Positions 13,345-26,800 of a DNA stretch of 64,000 bases are shown here, piece after piece. The notes beneath the pieces were generated by a model, which was given only the letters and a program-made list of their open reading frames with translations, made no database searches and was not told the DNA's origin. The translations under genes and the position numbers were made by a program. How positions within the stretch are numbered: the stretch's first letter is position 1; every line of letters begins with the position of its first letter. Location of the stretch: contig VXAI01000091.1 in NCBI GenBank assembly GCA_013399305.1, forward strand, positions 1,106,875-1,170,874, written 5' to 3'. Source of the stretch: Rostratula benghalensis (Eukaryota; Chordata; Aves; Charadriiformes; Rostratulidae).

Positions 13345-13551
13345 AATCAGTGACTTCAAAAGGGTACAAGCTGGAACACAGGAGGTTCCACTTAAATATG
13401 AGGAAAAAGTTCTTCACGGTGAGGGTGATGGAGCACTGGAATGGGCTGCCTGGAGAGGTGGTGGAGTCTCCTTCTCTGGAGACATTCAAAACCCGTCTGG
13501 ATGTGTTCCAGGTGTTCCTGCTCTGGTAATCCCTGATAGTCTGTGATTCTG
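13345..13551 (+). mobile_element. CR1 LINE 3' fragment with internally deleted tail
   Basis: The sense strand carries the ORF2 C-terminal region (tggaacacaggaggttccac, then gaggaaaaagttcttcac and ggagaggtggtggagtctcc) and ends in ctgtgattctgtttctg. The block normally placed between the gttcctgctctgg motif and the terminal repeats (a ggttggactagatgatct...cccttccaacc segment) is missing, so the element passes almost directly from ctgctctgg to tctgtgattctg. The 5' border is uncertain by about 20 bases. It is noncoding today. Confidence 0.88.
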
Positions 13552-14950
13552 TTTCTGACCCATGGAATAATTTACAGCACAAAGTCAATCTTCATTTTGG
13601 TGTTGCAGAGGTCCCCTGACTACTGAGTTAGTATAGTCCCTTTTGCAACAGAAGGAGACTTAGAATGGGTACATGATCACACTCGCTGTTCCTTCAGCCA
13701 TGCAAGAATTGAACAGGAATAAGCTCTACAGAGCAACCCACCAGTTGGGGCAGGGAGAGGTAATGAACATCAGTCTGTCAGGGTACTGGGGTTTCAGCAG
13801 GACTCTGATATTCTCCCAACAAGGGACTAGCCCATCCCTTGGGGCAGATCCTTCTTGTGCAACCCTGCTGTGGTCTCGTCTTTCCTAATGAAAGATCCAT
13901 CTAACATGGCCCCTTCTTGCAAAGGGCTTCAAAGAATCTGCAGTTTTGCAATGAAAAATGTTTTGTCAGGAAATTTCTGTCTCCTCCTAATGAGACTGGA
14001 TATCAAAAAGTGATTCCAGAGCAATGACTACATGCTCAGTGGACACAAGCACATCTAGTGATGTTTTTCAATGTGGGAAAAAGTACAGTCTTACAAAAAT
14101 TGTAATGCAATTGGTCTGTGTCCCTCTCTCAACTGCCTTTCAAAATAGTATAATTTGAGAGTTCCCTGCTATGCGTGTACATACATTATGGTTGAAAGGG
14201 CAGGGCACTGAATGGCACTTTGCTGTTTTAAAATGCACAGTTCAATCTATGGCAAAACAGTATTCTTTGGTGAATTGTGTAGGGTAAGCAGACTGTTCAT
14301 GACAGCTCTATGAATAATAGTGATGATTTTATCATGATGCTCCTGCTGGATATTATTATGCAAGGATGTTCCACAGTAACTATTATTCAGTTACAAGTTA
14401 CAGAGAAGCTCAAAGATTGCAAGTTCAGTAAAGAAAAAACAATTTCTCACTTTTCATATTTATTCCTGCATTTCTAACAGCTCTCAGTTTACAGCTCATA
14501 CAGACTTAATCCTTAAATTTCTTTCTATGTGGAAGGTGGAGATCCAGGAGAAAGATAGGCAGATCTGCAGCAAGTCATCCATCAGATGGTTTTTCCTTTC
14601 CTTTTCCCCCTCTCCTTCATGAGTCTCCACTCCTTCCAGCCACCTGCAGTTAATCCAGCCATCTCCCAAAGTTGGCAACTATATGTATGTTACCATTTAG
14701 CGTTTTCTTTGGGGAGTCTGGCCTCTTTTTCTCCTCATCCTTGCTAGAAGCTGCTGGCAGCCCAAAAGGGATAATAAAATGCATAGGAGGAGGACAAAGA
14801 GATGAAGAAACCATAAGCAGGGATAGTTGAAGTTTGAGATCACAAGTTCTGAATGCTCATTTTTGCAGGTTCTTACCCAGGAGCTGTCACTGCTTTACCA
14901 CTTCCTAGAGTGCCAACAGCCAAAATAATAGGTACGCAGTTCATACCCAC
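13552..14950. other. noncoding stretch, no gene seen
   Basis: Mixed AT-rich sequence with short chance frames only. It ends at the putative donor side of the exon-like open stretch on the minus strand. Confidence 0.55.
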
Positions 14951-15215
14951 CTCCTTTGTGGGTTGATAACTCCCAGAGACTATCATGGCTGCAGGGCTAA
15001 GGTAAAGATCATTCAGAACCAGCTCATCCTTCGGGTGCTCTAGAAATGTCTCTGGAAGCCCTTCATGCTTCAGGGTTCTGAAGGCAAGCGTGGAAGCTTT
15101 CTGTGTGCAAAAGTATTCAAAGGCAGGCGGTGGAGACAGCAGAGATGAGTCCATGCTGTCGATCAAACAGACGTTAATGTCCTTAACCAGCAGACCTTTA
15201 CAATGCGGTGATTTT
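14951..15215 (-). CDS. possible internal coding exon, gene not recognised
   Basis: On the minus strand a 265-base stretch is open for 88 codons and is bounded by splice-like signals: an acceptor ending in atgcag just before 15215 and a donor GAG|GTGGGT at 14951/14950. The first base would complete a split codon and the last codon is complete. The peptide has ordinary, well-mixed composition (for example DINVCLIDSMDS, LKHEGLPETFLEHPKDEL, NDLYLSPAAMIVSG), unlike the low-complexity or stop-broken frames around it. A possible upstream donor (CCCAG|GTAAGA at 15481/15480) would join in compatible phase. I do not recognise a domain or family. Alternatives are a chance open frame, an exon remnant of a pseudogene or an unannotated lineage-specific exon. 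Confidence 0.25.
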
Positions 15216-18200
15216 CTGCATGACTATGTTAGATAAAAGTAATCAGTCTTGAAAGTTACAATGCTGTCATGAAGAATTTTTCTTCACATGTAATGAGAGA
15301 GCTTTAGTGTTTATTTAAGCAAAACCTAGAGAAGTCCAGAATAATACGTAAGGTACAGATTGGATTACTGATTCAAAAAGAAATGTGCTCAATAGATTAT
15401 ACCATAAAGTATTTTGTTTTTCTTTTCACCAGTTGCCTTTTGAAACAATTGCAACCTACTGCTATTTTATCTGATCTTACCTGGGAAGCCATTCTCCTTT
15501 AGTCCAGTGTCCAAAAGGCAGCAGAAAGGATGCCAGCTAACTGCTAATGCTGTTTCCAGCTGAAGCTCTTTCTTACTCTTGCCTCAGTGAATTGATTGTG
15601 GCTACTAAGCTGGAGGACATGAAAATGCCCATCACAAGCCTCGGCTTGCAGGCTGGCAAGAAAAAGGGAAGCAGTCTCCCAGTGAACCCAGCACCTTCTG
15701 TTATGTTCTGCAGCCCTGAAGGAGGGGAGCAATGGTGTCAATACTATACTGTTCCCAATTTCCTAGGAGAGTGGATCTAATCTTCTCTCTATATATACTA
15801 GAAAAAGATGAAGACTAGCGGTAAAAAAACACGTGAAGATTAAAACCTCTTTATGACTTCTTGTTGTCAACTAGATATATGCATTTATTAACAGATTCAT
15901 CCCGTTTTTTCATATTTTTTTAAATACTATAATTTATTTCTAAAATGCTGGGGCTCTAGTCCTACAAATACTAGTGCAAATACTAGTCCAATCTTAAATA
16001 TATACAATATCATTTCTTTTGCAGTTTTGAATGTGAATATGTATGAATTTTATATTTTTTTTTCATTCTTTCATATACATGTAATATGTGAGATTGTTAT
16101 TGGTTTTCCTCTTCTGAATTAAATTATTTCTCCTCTTCTTGTTAATTGCTGATTTTTGTTAACTCAAGCACAAAACAAATAATCATTTCTGGTTTGAACA
16201 GAGCATTGCTTAGGATATATTTAGTCTTTCAGTGTATGTCATTGAAGTCTTTAATACAAATATGTCTCCAGCTGGGGAAAATCTATGAAAACACATCACA
16301 GGATGTGTAAGCAATTTCATCCATTGATTTCTCTTTCTTTTGCCTCTTGCATATTCATACACATTTCTGGAAACTGTCACACTTTACCAGACTTTAGAGC
16401 ATTCCTCCCCCACTCCCCCAGAAAAACCCCCAAACTATCATGATTCATATTAAAAGCCCTCAGAACAGGGCTCTATGGTATCAGTTAACCTAGGTGGTAC
16501 AAGGTGGTATATTTCAATACTCATGTCACTGCTAGCTTTTGGTAAATTATGCAATGGTTGTCACATTTTTCCTGGCAGCATCTTCCAGCTGCTGTCCTTT
16601 GGGGAATTAGGTTGCAGCAATGAAAAAATGATGTGTCTGGTGCTGTGGCATGCCAAGGGAAATGAGATCATAGTTCAGCCAACAAATTTCTCCATGAGAA
16701 TTCAGTGGGCACCTTTTGGAAACAAAAATTGCTAAGGTGTGGGTAACTACAAACAAAAATTAGATGTACGTCTACAAGAGGGAAAGTCACCACGGAGTGA
16801 ATTCTGTTACAGAAAGATACTAATTACATTGATCCTAAGGGCGGATATTTTAAATATCCAGTGATTTATTTGCACCCAGTTGTCAGAAAGAAGAATCTTT
16901 ACTTTGCCTTCCAGTGCTGTACGTGCAAACCGAAAGGATCTGAGGAGCATTTGTCTTGGAAGTATTTTTGAGATACTTCAAACTAAAATTAGCATAGAGT
17001 CTTTAATTTGCTCAAAAAATTGGACACAAAAGTCACAACAGGCACATTTTTGAAGTTATGCTTTTTATCTCTGGTATACACCAAATTTTTTACATGCAGT
17101 ATTTTAATCAAAAATATTGACTTGTGCATCGGAAGTATAACAAGTGCTTATACCACTTTGGGACAGGAGTCGCTACCTTAAATACATGACCACTTATTTC
17201 AGCGAGGTCCAAAACATTAAAACTACCTCTGAATTCAAGGATTTTGTATGTCTGCAGCTAGATTAAAACCTGAACTGAAGAGCTCAGTGCCATCCCTTTT
17301 TTTTTTATGATTATCTGTTATATAAAGCTGTCTGGCCCAAAAGGCTTCCCTCAGAGGAAGACTCTTTCAGAGACTTGATTCCTCCCTGAAAACTCTTCAT
17401 CTGATGAGAGAAGATGAGGGTTAGGGAGTTTCTGTGTAAAAGGGAGCACAACAACTACCTTTCTGTGATGCCAGGCCAAGATGTGAAGGACACTGACAGG
17501 ATGTCCAGCCCACTTCTTACAGAACAAAAGGCAGAGAAAAATGTAATCTCAGGTTTCAAAGGATAACATGAACCAGAAATTTACCTTATCTGATATAACT
17601 GTCAATTCCATGGCACTACATTGATTGAACATCTAGCCTGTCAGCTGACAGGACATAACCCTAAGCAACCTTGAAGGAGAACACTGATAAGGGAATATCA
17701 GAGAGATGCTTTTGAGAAATATTAGATACTTGAAGACCATAATCCAGAGAAGATAAAATTGCCACATCTGTGGCCAAGGTATGGATATGGGAGAAGAAAT
17801 TTGGGGTAGAGTTTTTAAAAGATAAGGAAGGGGAAAGACTGTATTTAGAGCTTTCCCTAAATTTTTGTGACCATACCAGAAAGATTCTCCTAATTCCCAC
17901 AGGCCTTGCAGCAAGCCTGCCATGATGATCTAAGCGCACAGGAACATGCAAGGGAATGTCAGAACTGACCCTGAGTTTGAGAACTGAAAGGGAATGGTGA
18001 AGCCGTCAACAGCAATGGGCAGAGGAGGAAGAGTGTCAGGTTCAAATTAAATAATTACCTGTGATCTTTCAAGCTTCGGGTGACAACAAATCATCATGAA
18101 TACACCAAACTGTCAGTTCAACTCACAGAAACTGACAGGACAGGGAGGCGAAAATATTCAGCCTGGGAATAATGGCAGAAAACAAGAGGAAAAAAGTGTT

Positions 18201-21028
18201 CAATGAGAAAACATTTCTGTAGTAGTTTTGAGAAAGTCCCAAAGAGAAGGGAGAAGGAGCTCTTCTAAAAGATGCTGAAAGAGCAATAAAGAAGGTAGAG
18301 GGAGAGCCACAAGGGGGTACTGCCACAAAAGCCAAACAAGAAAAGAATGATCAAGGGTATCAGATTAGACAGGAGGGTCAAAGAGGACACTGAGATTCCC
18401 GTGTTAGCCAGAAAGAGGTCATTTGAGACCTCAGTGAATTAGTTTGAATGGGGAGGACTGGAGCCAGATTGCAATGAGTCAGAGCAAAGGAAATCAATGC
18501 AGTGGTCTGGTCATAAACAGGCCTTTCAAGTCACTTAGAAGTGAAAGGGAGAAGGGAGGGCTGCAAGAAAAAGAAAAGCTGACCTATTTGCACTGGAAAT
18601 TCACAAACAATGTACTGCTTATCCTTTTCCCGTCCTCTAAGTATAAATTACCTTATTTTTTGCTGTTTTCTGATGGATTTTCGTTGTTGTTTCCATTTTG
18701 AAGATCAGAGAAATTTGAAGACTGCCACATTTTAACAATTGCCCATTAATATATCTCAGGCACCTACCCAAGGAAATACATATGTATAGCAGCCTTTAAG
18801 AATTTCTGACTCTTAAATTTATTACTCAATCTCCATTTAACCATGGAGCTTCATTTGTTTTCATGATCACTGCTTGTATGATGTCTGCTACTGGAGATCA
18901 CTGATGCCAAACTAAAATTAAATTTGGTTTCAAATCCCTGGAAATCCTACAGAAACATGAAGTGAGTGATTGTGCTGTACAACATGCCATAGAGAACCCA
19001 TGCTATTTCTCAAAAACCATGTTTCTTTTCAAGAAATACATTTGTCGCACCAATCACAGATTTTGTCAACCTGGCAACATTTAAAAGATACGAAAAACTT
19101 CTGATAGAAATGCAAAAGCTTAGGTTTTAGTTCTATAATTCTCACTGGAAGAAAAAAAAAAAAAAAAAAAAAAAGTAGCTTACAAGGGAAATACTTGAGA
19201 ATTAAATGGGAATATGGACTTGTGATTTCTGGCACTGCCTCTGGGGTCGGTAAGTACCTGTGCCTGGAAGAAAAACAGAGTAGTGGGGGTGAGAATTTCC
19301 ACAACTGGCTTGAAGCAATTCTTGCTGTCTGATTTTAATACCACAGTTTTCACATGCTATCTTTTGCTTATGATGTCTTGATTTTAACAGAGTGAACACC
19401 TCAAACAAAGAAAAATGCATCTGAATCACAATATGCTTCTAAAAACATGACTGAAGTAATAGATATTCTGTATACCAGACAGCCCTAGCCCTGCAGTCTG
19501 GTCACTGGTGACCGACGGTGCCTTTCTGGGTGGTCTGTAAAAGGTTTTAGTCATGAGTATTCCTTACAGAAATTGCTGAGGATAAGGAGACAGTGGCTGC
19601 AGAGGTGCTTCTAGCCACATGCTTCCTCCAGGGACATCAGCTTGGGAACTGAGAGCCCCAAAGTTCCCCAACTCAGACACATTTTTCTTTTCAGCCTATG
19701 GTCTGTTGTTCCAGCTATAAAGTTGTTCTCCACAAACAAAACTTAGAGTGCACCTAGTGCTGGCTATAACATCTTTTTAAAAAGAAAATCACTTTAAAGA
19801 TGTTCAGCTCCACCTTTCTCTCCTCCAGAGCAATAAAGCAGTTTATCTGACTGGATTTTTTTTTCCTTGATATTTAAATCAATAATTTCATCCATGTTAG
19901 ATGAGTACCATCTAGAGCAGATTTAATTTCACTTTAGAAATAAATATTCTTAGAGATTTAGCCCATTTTTCAAATAATGAATTACTCTGACTTCAGATTT
20001 TGTAAATGTGTTTTTGATTTGCAGATGTGGGTGGAATATTCTGCACAAATACATCTCCAGCTATGCTGTGCTCTGAAGCTGTCCTCAGAGCCTATTAATC
20101 AGTTGGTCTCCTAGTTCTTATAGAAACCACACCCAGGATTTAATGAAGTTTACAATTTAAAAGGCAAGAAATTATTACCTTGAATAAGCTGTAAGTAATC
20201 TTGATTGCTCAGACATACACACACACACATTTAGTTCATCGACATTTGAATATAAGGTTTTGGACTGAAGTTATCTGCTAAATTTCTGTCGGGGAAAGCC
20301 CACTAAAACCAGAGAGCTTAAACCTCTGAAATGGAAAAATAACTCTGGGCTACATTCCAACATGGTTTATACTGCTGTAATGTTACTGTGGACAAGGTAA
20401 AAATGGCAGTGTTTCAGCCCAAGAACACAGCTCCCAGTCTCTGCAAGTGTCCAGCTGGGTACTGTTTCCCCACTCCACATGACTGGCACAGAAGAACCAC
20501 CTGGTGGTGTTTCAATCCTCCCCCAGGAAAAAAAAATGTGTTGGAAAAGTCATTATTATCTCTTCCAAGTTCCCTTTGGTCATACACAGAGCTGCCTAGG
20601 AAAGGATTGAGTGCTATACCCATGTAATAAGATTACTCTTCAATGACTGCTAGGTGTCTCCAGAGTCAGAGCGGTATGGCATCACACAGTTTTCTCAAAG
20701 TCCTGTATCATGGTTACACTCAGAAGTAGTAATTTTTATTTCACAGTATTTTTTCTAGCATGTATTCACCACTTAGAATATTCTTCCTTCCTTCTTGCCT
20801 TTAATATATCCTCAGGAACCATGTTTAATAGTGGTAAGCACATCACAAGCAAACAAATGAGATACCAAGGATTATATATGAAGTACCTGGCAGTGATATT
20901 TTATGCTCAGTCTTTCTCCCCAGTGCATGCTGTGTGCCAAATGCAGATCTTTCTATCCCAGGCAAATTTGATTTAGGTGCTTATGTCCAAATGATGTAGG
21001 CCACTGTTAAGATTTTGCAAATTCACAA
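15216..21028. other. noncoding stretch, no gene assigned
   Basis: Contains an 11-base direct repeat (caaatactagt) at 15965-15975 and 15977-15987, a poly-A run at 19152-19174 and a short CA run near 20214-20230. The open frames at 15547-15780, 16475-16735, 17633-17951 and 18444-18701 have no recognisable motifs. Confidence 0.55.
19152..19174. repeat. poly-A run (about 23)
   Basis: An uninterrupted A tract of about 23 bases. No processed gene copy or retrotransposon body ends at it. Confidence 0.8.
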
Positions 21029-21140
21029 ATAGAATCAAAGAATCATTTAGCTTGGAAAAGACCTTTAAGACTATCAAGTCCAACCAATACTACAGGATTT
21101 GCCAGGAAGTCTAATTAATGCTATGGCATCTGAACAAAAC
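21029..21140 (-). mobile_element. old CR1 LINE 3' end fragment
   Basis: The plus strand reads atagaatcaaagaatcattt, then cttggaaaagacctttaaga and tcaagtccaacc, which is the reverse complement of a CR1 3' terminus of the subfamily with aaaagacctttaagatcatc. Similarity fades after about 100 bases, so the right border is a guess. Divergence is higher than in the copies at 33.6-39.5 kb, suggesting an older insertion. Confidence 0.82.
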
Positions 21141-23741
21141 CTTCATGATTTTCCCAAGCATTTGAAAACATTCGCACTTATTTATTTCCTACCCGATAGG
21201 CACTAGTGACCAAACATTCGCCAGGGAGTCATCCCACAATTGTGTAAGTTTTTCACATGACTGTACACATCAGAAACCCACTAGAAATATAGCAAATTGT
21301 GCCTGCTCTTATTTTTGTTTTGTTCTTCAGCTTTCTCACAGCGCTATCTGATGCAATGTCAACTTCTGAATTGCATCAGGCAAATCTAAGGGATCCTGAA
21401 TTTTGTCTTTCTTCATTTGAGTACAAAGAATATGCAAAATGTAGACTTTCAATGGTGTTACCTTTTCTGGGAAAGTGAAAATAATATATAGAAGAGAAAA
21501 AGGGCACAGTTAAAATGGCACAGGATTGTGAAATGACAAGGTGAAAACTTTAAAATTCTAATTATTTACATAAATATAATCACTAAGCTACAAAATTCCT
21601 GTCCTCACTTCAAATTAAAAAATTAATGATTTTGGACCATTTTGCTTGACAATTTATTGTCATACTTTTAAAAGTCTAATGGCATATGTTCTCTCAGCAA
21701 TTAGAGTACTCCGTTAATAGCGTTTCAGGATGCTGCAACTCTGTGACATGACCTCAAACTCTTTGCATAAACAGAAAACACCAGTTGGAGTCAGTGGCAA
21801 TTTTGATGAGCAAACATTGAAGAACGTTTTTATTCAGTTTGAGGGGCCAGGAACAAGAGGGCGATGTGGCTGAGCGGGGGGCTGTTTTGGTATTGTGGTC
21901 AGCAGCTGGAGCTGTTTGGATAGGAGAGCGTTTGAATCAGCCTTCAGCACCATGTGTAGAGTAGTGGTCTAACTGCACTGTTGGACTGCAGGAGAATGGA
22001 AATTCAGATTAACTCAAAGCAGGGAGAGAAAGGGGATCTTTTTCCATAAATGCAGAATTTTATCCCTTATTGTAAGATAATCCATTCAATGCCCTGTGCT
22101 GTTCATTTTATTACTGATAAACAACAATTATGTAGTCAAAACAATGTCTTGCCCAAGAAGAACAAATGCAAAAGAGTATTAAAGAATGAAAACAAGGAAT
22201 TGTCAAGTTATATGCAAACTATTTCAGACTGGTTTCTGTTTATTTTTCCATGAAGAATTACACATTGCATTATGTATGTTAATACAATGTATTTTTGTTA
22301 AACAAAATAATAACACGACAGAGTAAGGAGCAGATTTTAACTCTTAGCCTAAGGAACTTGGCTCAAAAATTTTCTATCAACTTTACTCATGTTTCCTACC
22401 CTGTTAAATTTTAGACTAGTCAGAGTTTTCCCTGCCTATTTCTACTCTTTCTGTTGAAGGTGGCACTAACGAATTACAGGTTTTGCAGACAAAGGCTGTT
22501 GAAATTTTGTCCCCAGAAAAGGCATGATGGTCACATCTTCTCCAAAGTCATGCCTTTTGACCATTGACATACTTTTTAAATGGAGAACTTGATCTCTGCT
22601 ACATAACTCAAAAACCCTCATCTGTTTCCTTCAAGACCGTCTTAATTAGTCTGGTATTAATTAATGTTCTTGCATGTTTATAGTTTATATGACTTTCATA
22701 AGTCCCATATCCCTTATTACTCTGGTAATTAGGGCAGAGTCACAGGCTTGTCTTAGTTGCACTTGACTCTGGAATTTCTGTAGAGAGCAAATTTTAAAAG
22801 CATTTTGTTCTGGCAGTGTATGGATGGATACTAAGTCTTAACCAACAAAGTAACATATGCTTTCTTCCCAGTAGTTATGTTTATTCTGCAATAATATTGC
22901 AGAATATTTGTAAATTTTTTTTATGGATGTATCAGTAGAAAGTGGAAACACAGACACAATGAACATCAGTAGCCTGCCTGGATTTTTAAGAGAGAGAGAG
23001 TAACTAAACTCAAGCTTTCAATTAATACTGCTTTTGGTATTCCTTCTAAATTCATGTCAATGAGATGTTCTGAGAGTTGTGCTAGTTTCAAAGACTATAC
23101 CTGAACTGTCACTTCAGGAAGGATCAAAAATCCCATGCCCAGCAGCACCACACTCCTCTTTCCCCATGTCCCAGTCCCTTAGCCAAGGGGACTGAAGAGG
23201 AACAAGCTCAGGCAGGCAGGTGGGACAGAGCTGTGACCTCCCTGCTTGGGCAAGCCAGGCACCAGGACTGCAGAGCACACCATTTAATGCACGTACCTTC
23301 TCCTTAAAACAAGGACTGCAGCTCACCAAGGAACAGAAAACTCTGTAAAAAGATAAAAGATCCTGAAAAAATCCACCTCCTGAAGGGACTTCTGACTTAG
23401 CTTCAGGCTGCAGGACATGCAAGACTAGGGCCGTGGGTGTTTACTCTCTGGTATGAATAAAGCCCCAAAGACACACATAGTCCTCAAAGATTCTTCTTGG
23501 TGACAGAAGAGCTAAGGTAGTTATTCTCACCAACAGCTTGGCACTACACCTTATTTATGACTTTTCAGCTTCTTCCTCTGACAGGGCACCCCTTGTTCCC
23601 AGATACTTTTGTGTTATAAGAAAGGAATGTGACAGAAGAAAAACAAATTTAAAATACCTTTTCCTCACTGAAATTCTGCAGTAACCTCCGGTCATTCAAA
23701 CAAAGACACAGAGTTAAGATACATACTTTAGTTCATTAATA

Positions 23742-23802
23742 CATCTTAGATCAGTTTTTATATCCTAGAACAGTTTTTACATCCTATAACAGTTTTCTGT
23801 CC
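23742..23802. repeat. short tandem repeat, three imperfect units of about 20 bases
   Basis: Three successive units, catcttagatcagtttttat, atcctagaacagtttttac and atcctataacagttttctg, share the pattern atcyta-aacagttttt. Unit length is 19-20 bases. No coding frame or known element covers it. Confidence 0.75.
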
Positions 23803-26800
23803 ATCAAAATAATGTTGAAAGAAACAGCATTTGTGATTCCAAAGGCTTCATGGTATCAATGATGGGTGAAAGCAGCAGGGCTCCCCTTTGAATCGAACAC
23901 GCAGTCTTCTTCTGGTACTACCTTCCAGCTGAAGCATAGGCAACACACTCCCAGGCACAGCTCTGACTGGATCTGAGTTTTAAAGAGAACCTGCTCTGCA
24001 GTCCTCTACCATGCTGAAGTGTGCCCATAAAAAGGAATAGGTATTTCAGGCTTGAAATGAGGCTTTAGGCTTCAGTGATACTAGTTAGTATACATGGTAC
24101 ATTTCCCATGCCCTGCTAGCCTTCCAGTTTTCATCATTTCTGAATTTTGCCTTAGAACTTCCTGCCTCTCCTTCAATAGCATCAAGCAGGTCAGAAATTA
24201 AGTACTGATTATCAAGTAATTAAACATCTCAGTTGTATCTGTTGTAGGACTTGCCCTCTCCAATAAAAGAAGCAGATAGAAGTCTTCTCATGGGATGGTG
24301 AGGTACTCTTCACAAAAAGCTATACCTGTTCTTCTTCTGAGACCTCAGTCAAAAGGCATAGTTAGAGTATAACCACAAAGCTCAGGTGAAGGCTTTTTCT
24401 GACGTAGATATGCCAGCACTATGAAATCAGGCAGATAATGAAGACAGGCAGAAGGTGATTTTTTATCCATAAAATAATAATTTCTGACCTTTAGAATACA
24501 CTCTTTATAAAATATTAAATAGGGAAAACACATTTCAGGCTTTTAGGATATCAGAAGAGTGTTGATCATTAGTGAAGAAAAAGAAAAAAAGAAAGGAATA
24601 TTAAAGAACAAATGATCATTTTAGCCTGGATCAGTGCAAGTGAGTGCTTCTTCTACTGTTAATTTTAAAGCCAAAGTTTCTACACTATTAACTGGCTGAA
24701 TATTTGCTTATTTTGCTTTTTTTGAATACTACACTCTGTACAGTGCCACTTACTATGAGGAACTGATATTTATTACTGTTTGCAGGAGTTTTATGACTTG
24801 GAACAGCAAAGTGATTTAAAAGGAGTGAACATTCTAGTAAAGATTTATTTTTTTTTACTGTGCTATCCAATTGTTAAATGGAAAAAAACATAGGTAAGAG
24901 GATTAGACTAAATCATGAATAACTGGCAATTTCCTTCTCTTTCTGGAGTAACACAATGTATCAAAGGTTTAAACCATTTCAGACAAGTTTAAACTTCCTA
25001 GTAGTGTAGCATAAAAGAAAGCATCATTCAATATATCGTGTTTGCAGATTTGTGAGTTTTTAAAAGAACATAGTGATTCCTGCAGAAATTAGTCTTGTCC
25101 ACAGAGTCACAGTAATGTGAGGAATGTGAAGAGAAATAGGTTACACTTTGAGGAAGTTTGAATCTGAAGTTATCTCAGGCCCAAAACCTAAGTATGAGGG
25201 ACTCTGCAAGGACCAGACTGTGATTATAATGCTGAAATAGTGACTTAAGGCTGCTGAAAGCCGTTGTGATCATGCTAAATGCTACGGTGTCAATGTAGAA
25301 TTGTACCCAGATGTAGGTAAGTAGTCAAAGACTTTTCCATGGATGCAGAGCATTTGTATATAAGGAGCCCAGCCAGACCACTGAAACCAAGTTCCCAAGG
25401 CCAGACTACAGCATTAACTGCCCCAGCTTTCCTGAGTGCCCAGGCTGCAGACCACCACCACTCCGCCTTACTGAAAGGGAGCCGACCACAATGGAAATGT
25501 GAGGCCTCTGTCCAAATTCTTAGCTGACAGGAGAGACAGGAAAAAAGTGCTGAGGGTGACACAGACAGTCCCATTGAGGAACCAAATATTTTCTTGGTGA
25601 CCCTGACGCAGCTCCTCAGTTGAGCCAGGCATGCCACCAACCATATCTGCATGCTACAAGTTATCTTGGAGAGTCAGCAAGCCTAGCTGATAACCATGTG
25701 AAAAGTACAGTATAGATACAACCCTCTGTGAGAAAGAAATGAATAAATAGATCTGGCTGGCTGATCAAAAGTGATGGGACAGCTGCAGCTTCCAAGCCTT
25801 GCAGAAAAAGACTTGCAGATTCAGATTTTTCCCAGCAGCTGAATGGAGACAAGCTTGTGTAACTCTGCTCTGGACCAAGGAACACTGCAAGACAGGCATG
25901 CAAGTCAAGGCTTGTGCAGACACCTTGGTTGCAGGCCCTTCCCATGCTATGGGGTGGGAGAGAAAGATAGGGTGCCCTGGGGGATGCACAAAAGCTCAGA
26001 GCACATTTTTTGCCCAGAAGTAGTGAAATAATGGGAAGCAGCTATGGGGAGGCTGAGCGCTGGTACAACCTCCCAGCAGTGCAGCCACAGCCAGTCAGTG
26101 AGTATTTGAGCACAGCAAAATAACACAGGATATCTAAGGAAACAACAAAGTGCTGCTCTCAGTCTCAGAGAAAACTGTATGTAGGGGGTTCTCCCTCCCT
26201 GCCAAATGAGACATGTTTTGTTGTATGCAAAGAGGAGTGAGATTTGTGTTTAGCCAAATGAAGCGAATCAAAGCAATCCCAAGGCTAAGGCACCTTCACC
26301 CACTTTCCATTGCCTTCCCCGAGTAAGACTCGGGCAATTTTAGCAAGACCTGCCCAGAGATGTCAAAGTTTAGCCAGGTCACACTGCTGGTGTCCAAAGT
26401 GAGGGGAACATGGGGACACCTCAGCCTCCCATGGCAGCTGGAGGCTCAATGTAGCCTGCCAGCACTGTCTGGCAGGTGGGAGATATGTGGAAGTGAGCAG
26501 GCAGGGGCTGGAGTCTCCAGCAGGGATAAGATTTGGGAGGAATATGGACATACCATGATAAGGTGTGGAGCTATGAAGGCTGAGGGGCTGCAAGGGTTTG
26601 AAAATTGGAACAGAACTGGGTGAACTGCAGCTAAAGTGCTGAAAGCAAGACTTTGAAGAAATGAGAATTCCATGGGGAATCATAATTGGTAGTTAGGTTG
26701 GCAGCTGTAGCAGAAAGATTAATAACTTCCTATCTTTTGTACCTTCAGAAAATGAACTGAAGCATCCCAAATAATAGAAATGGGCTAGTATAAGGAGGGG

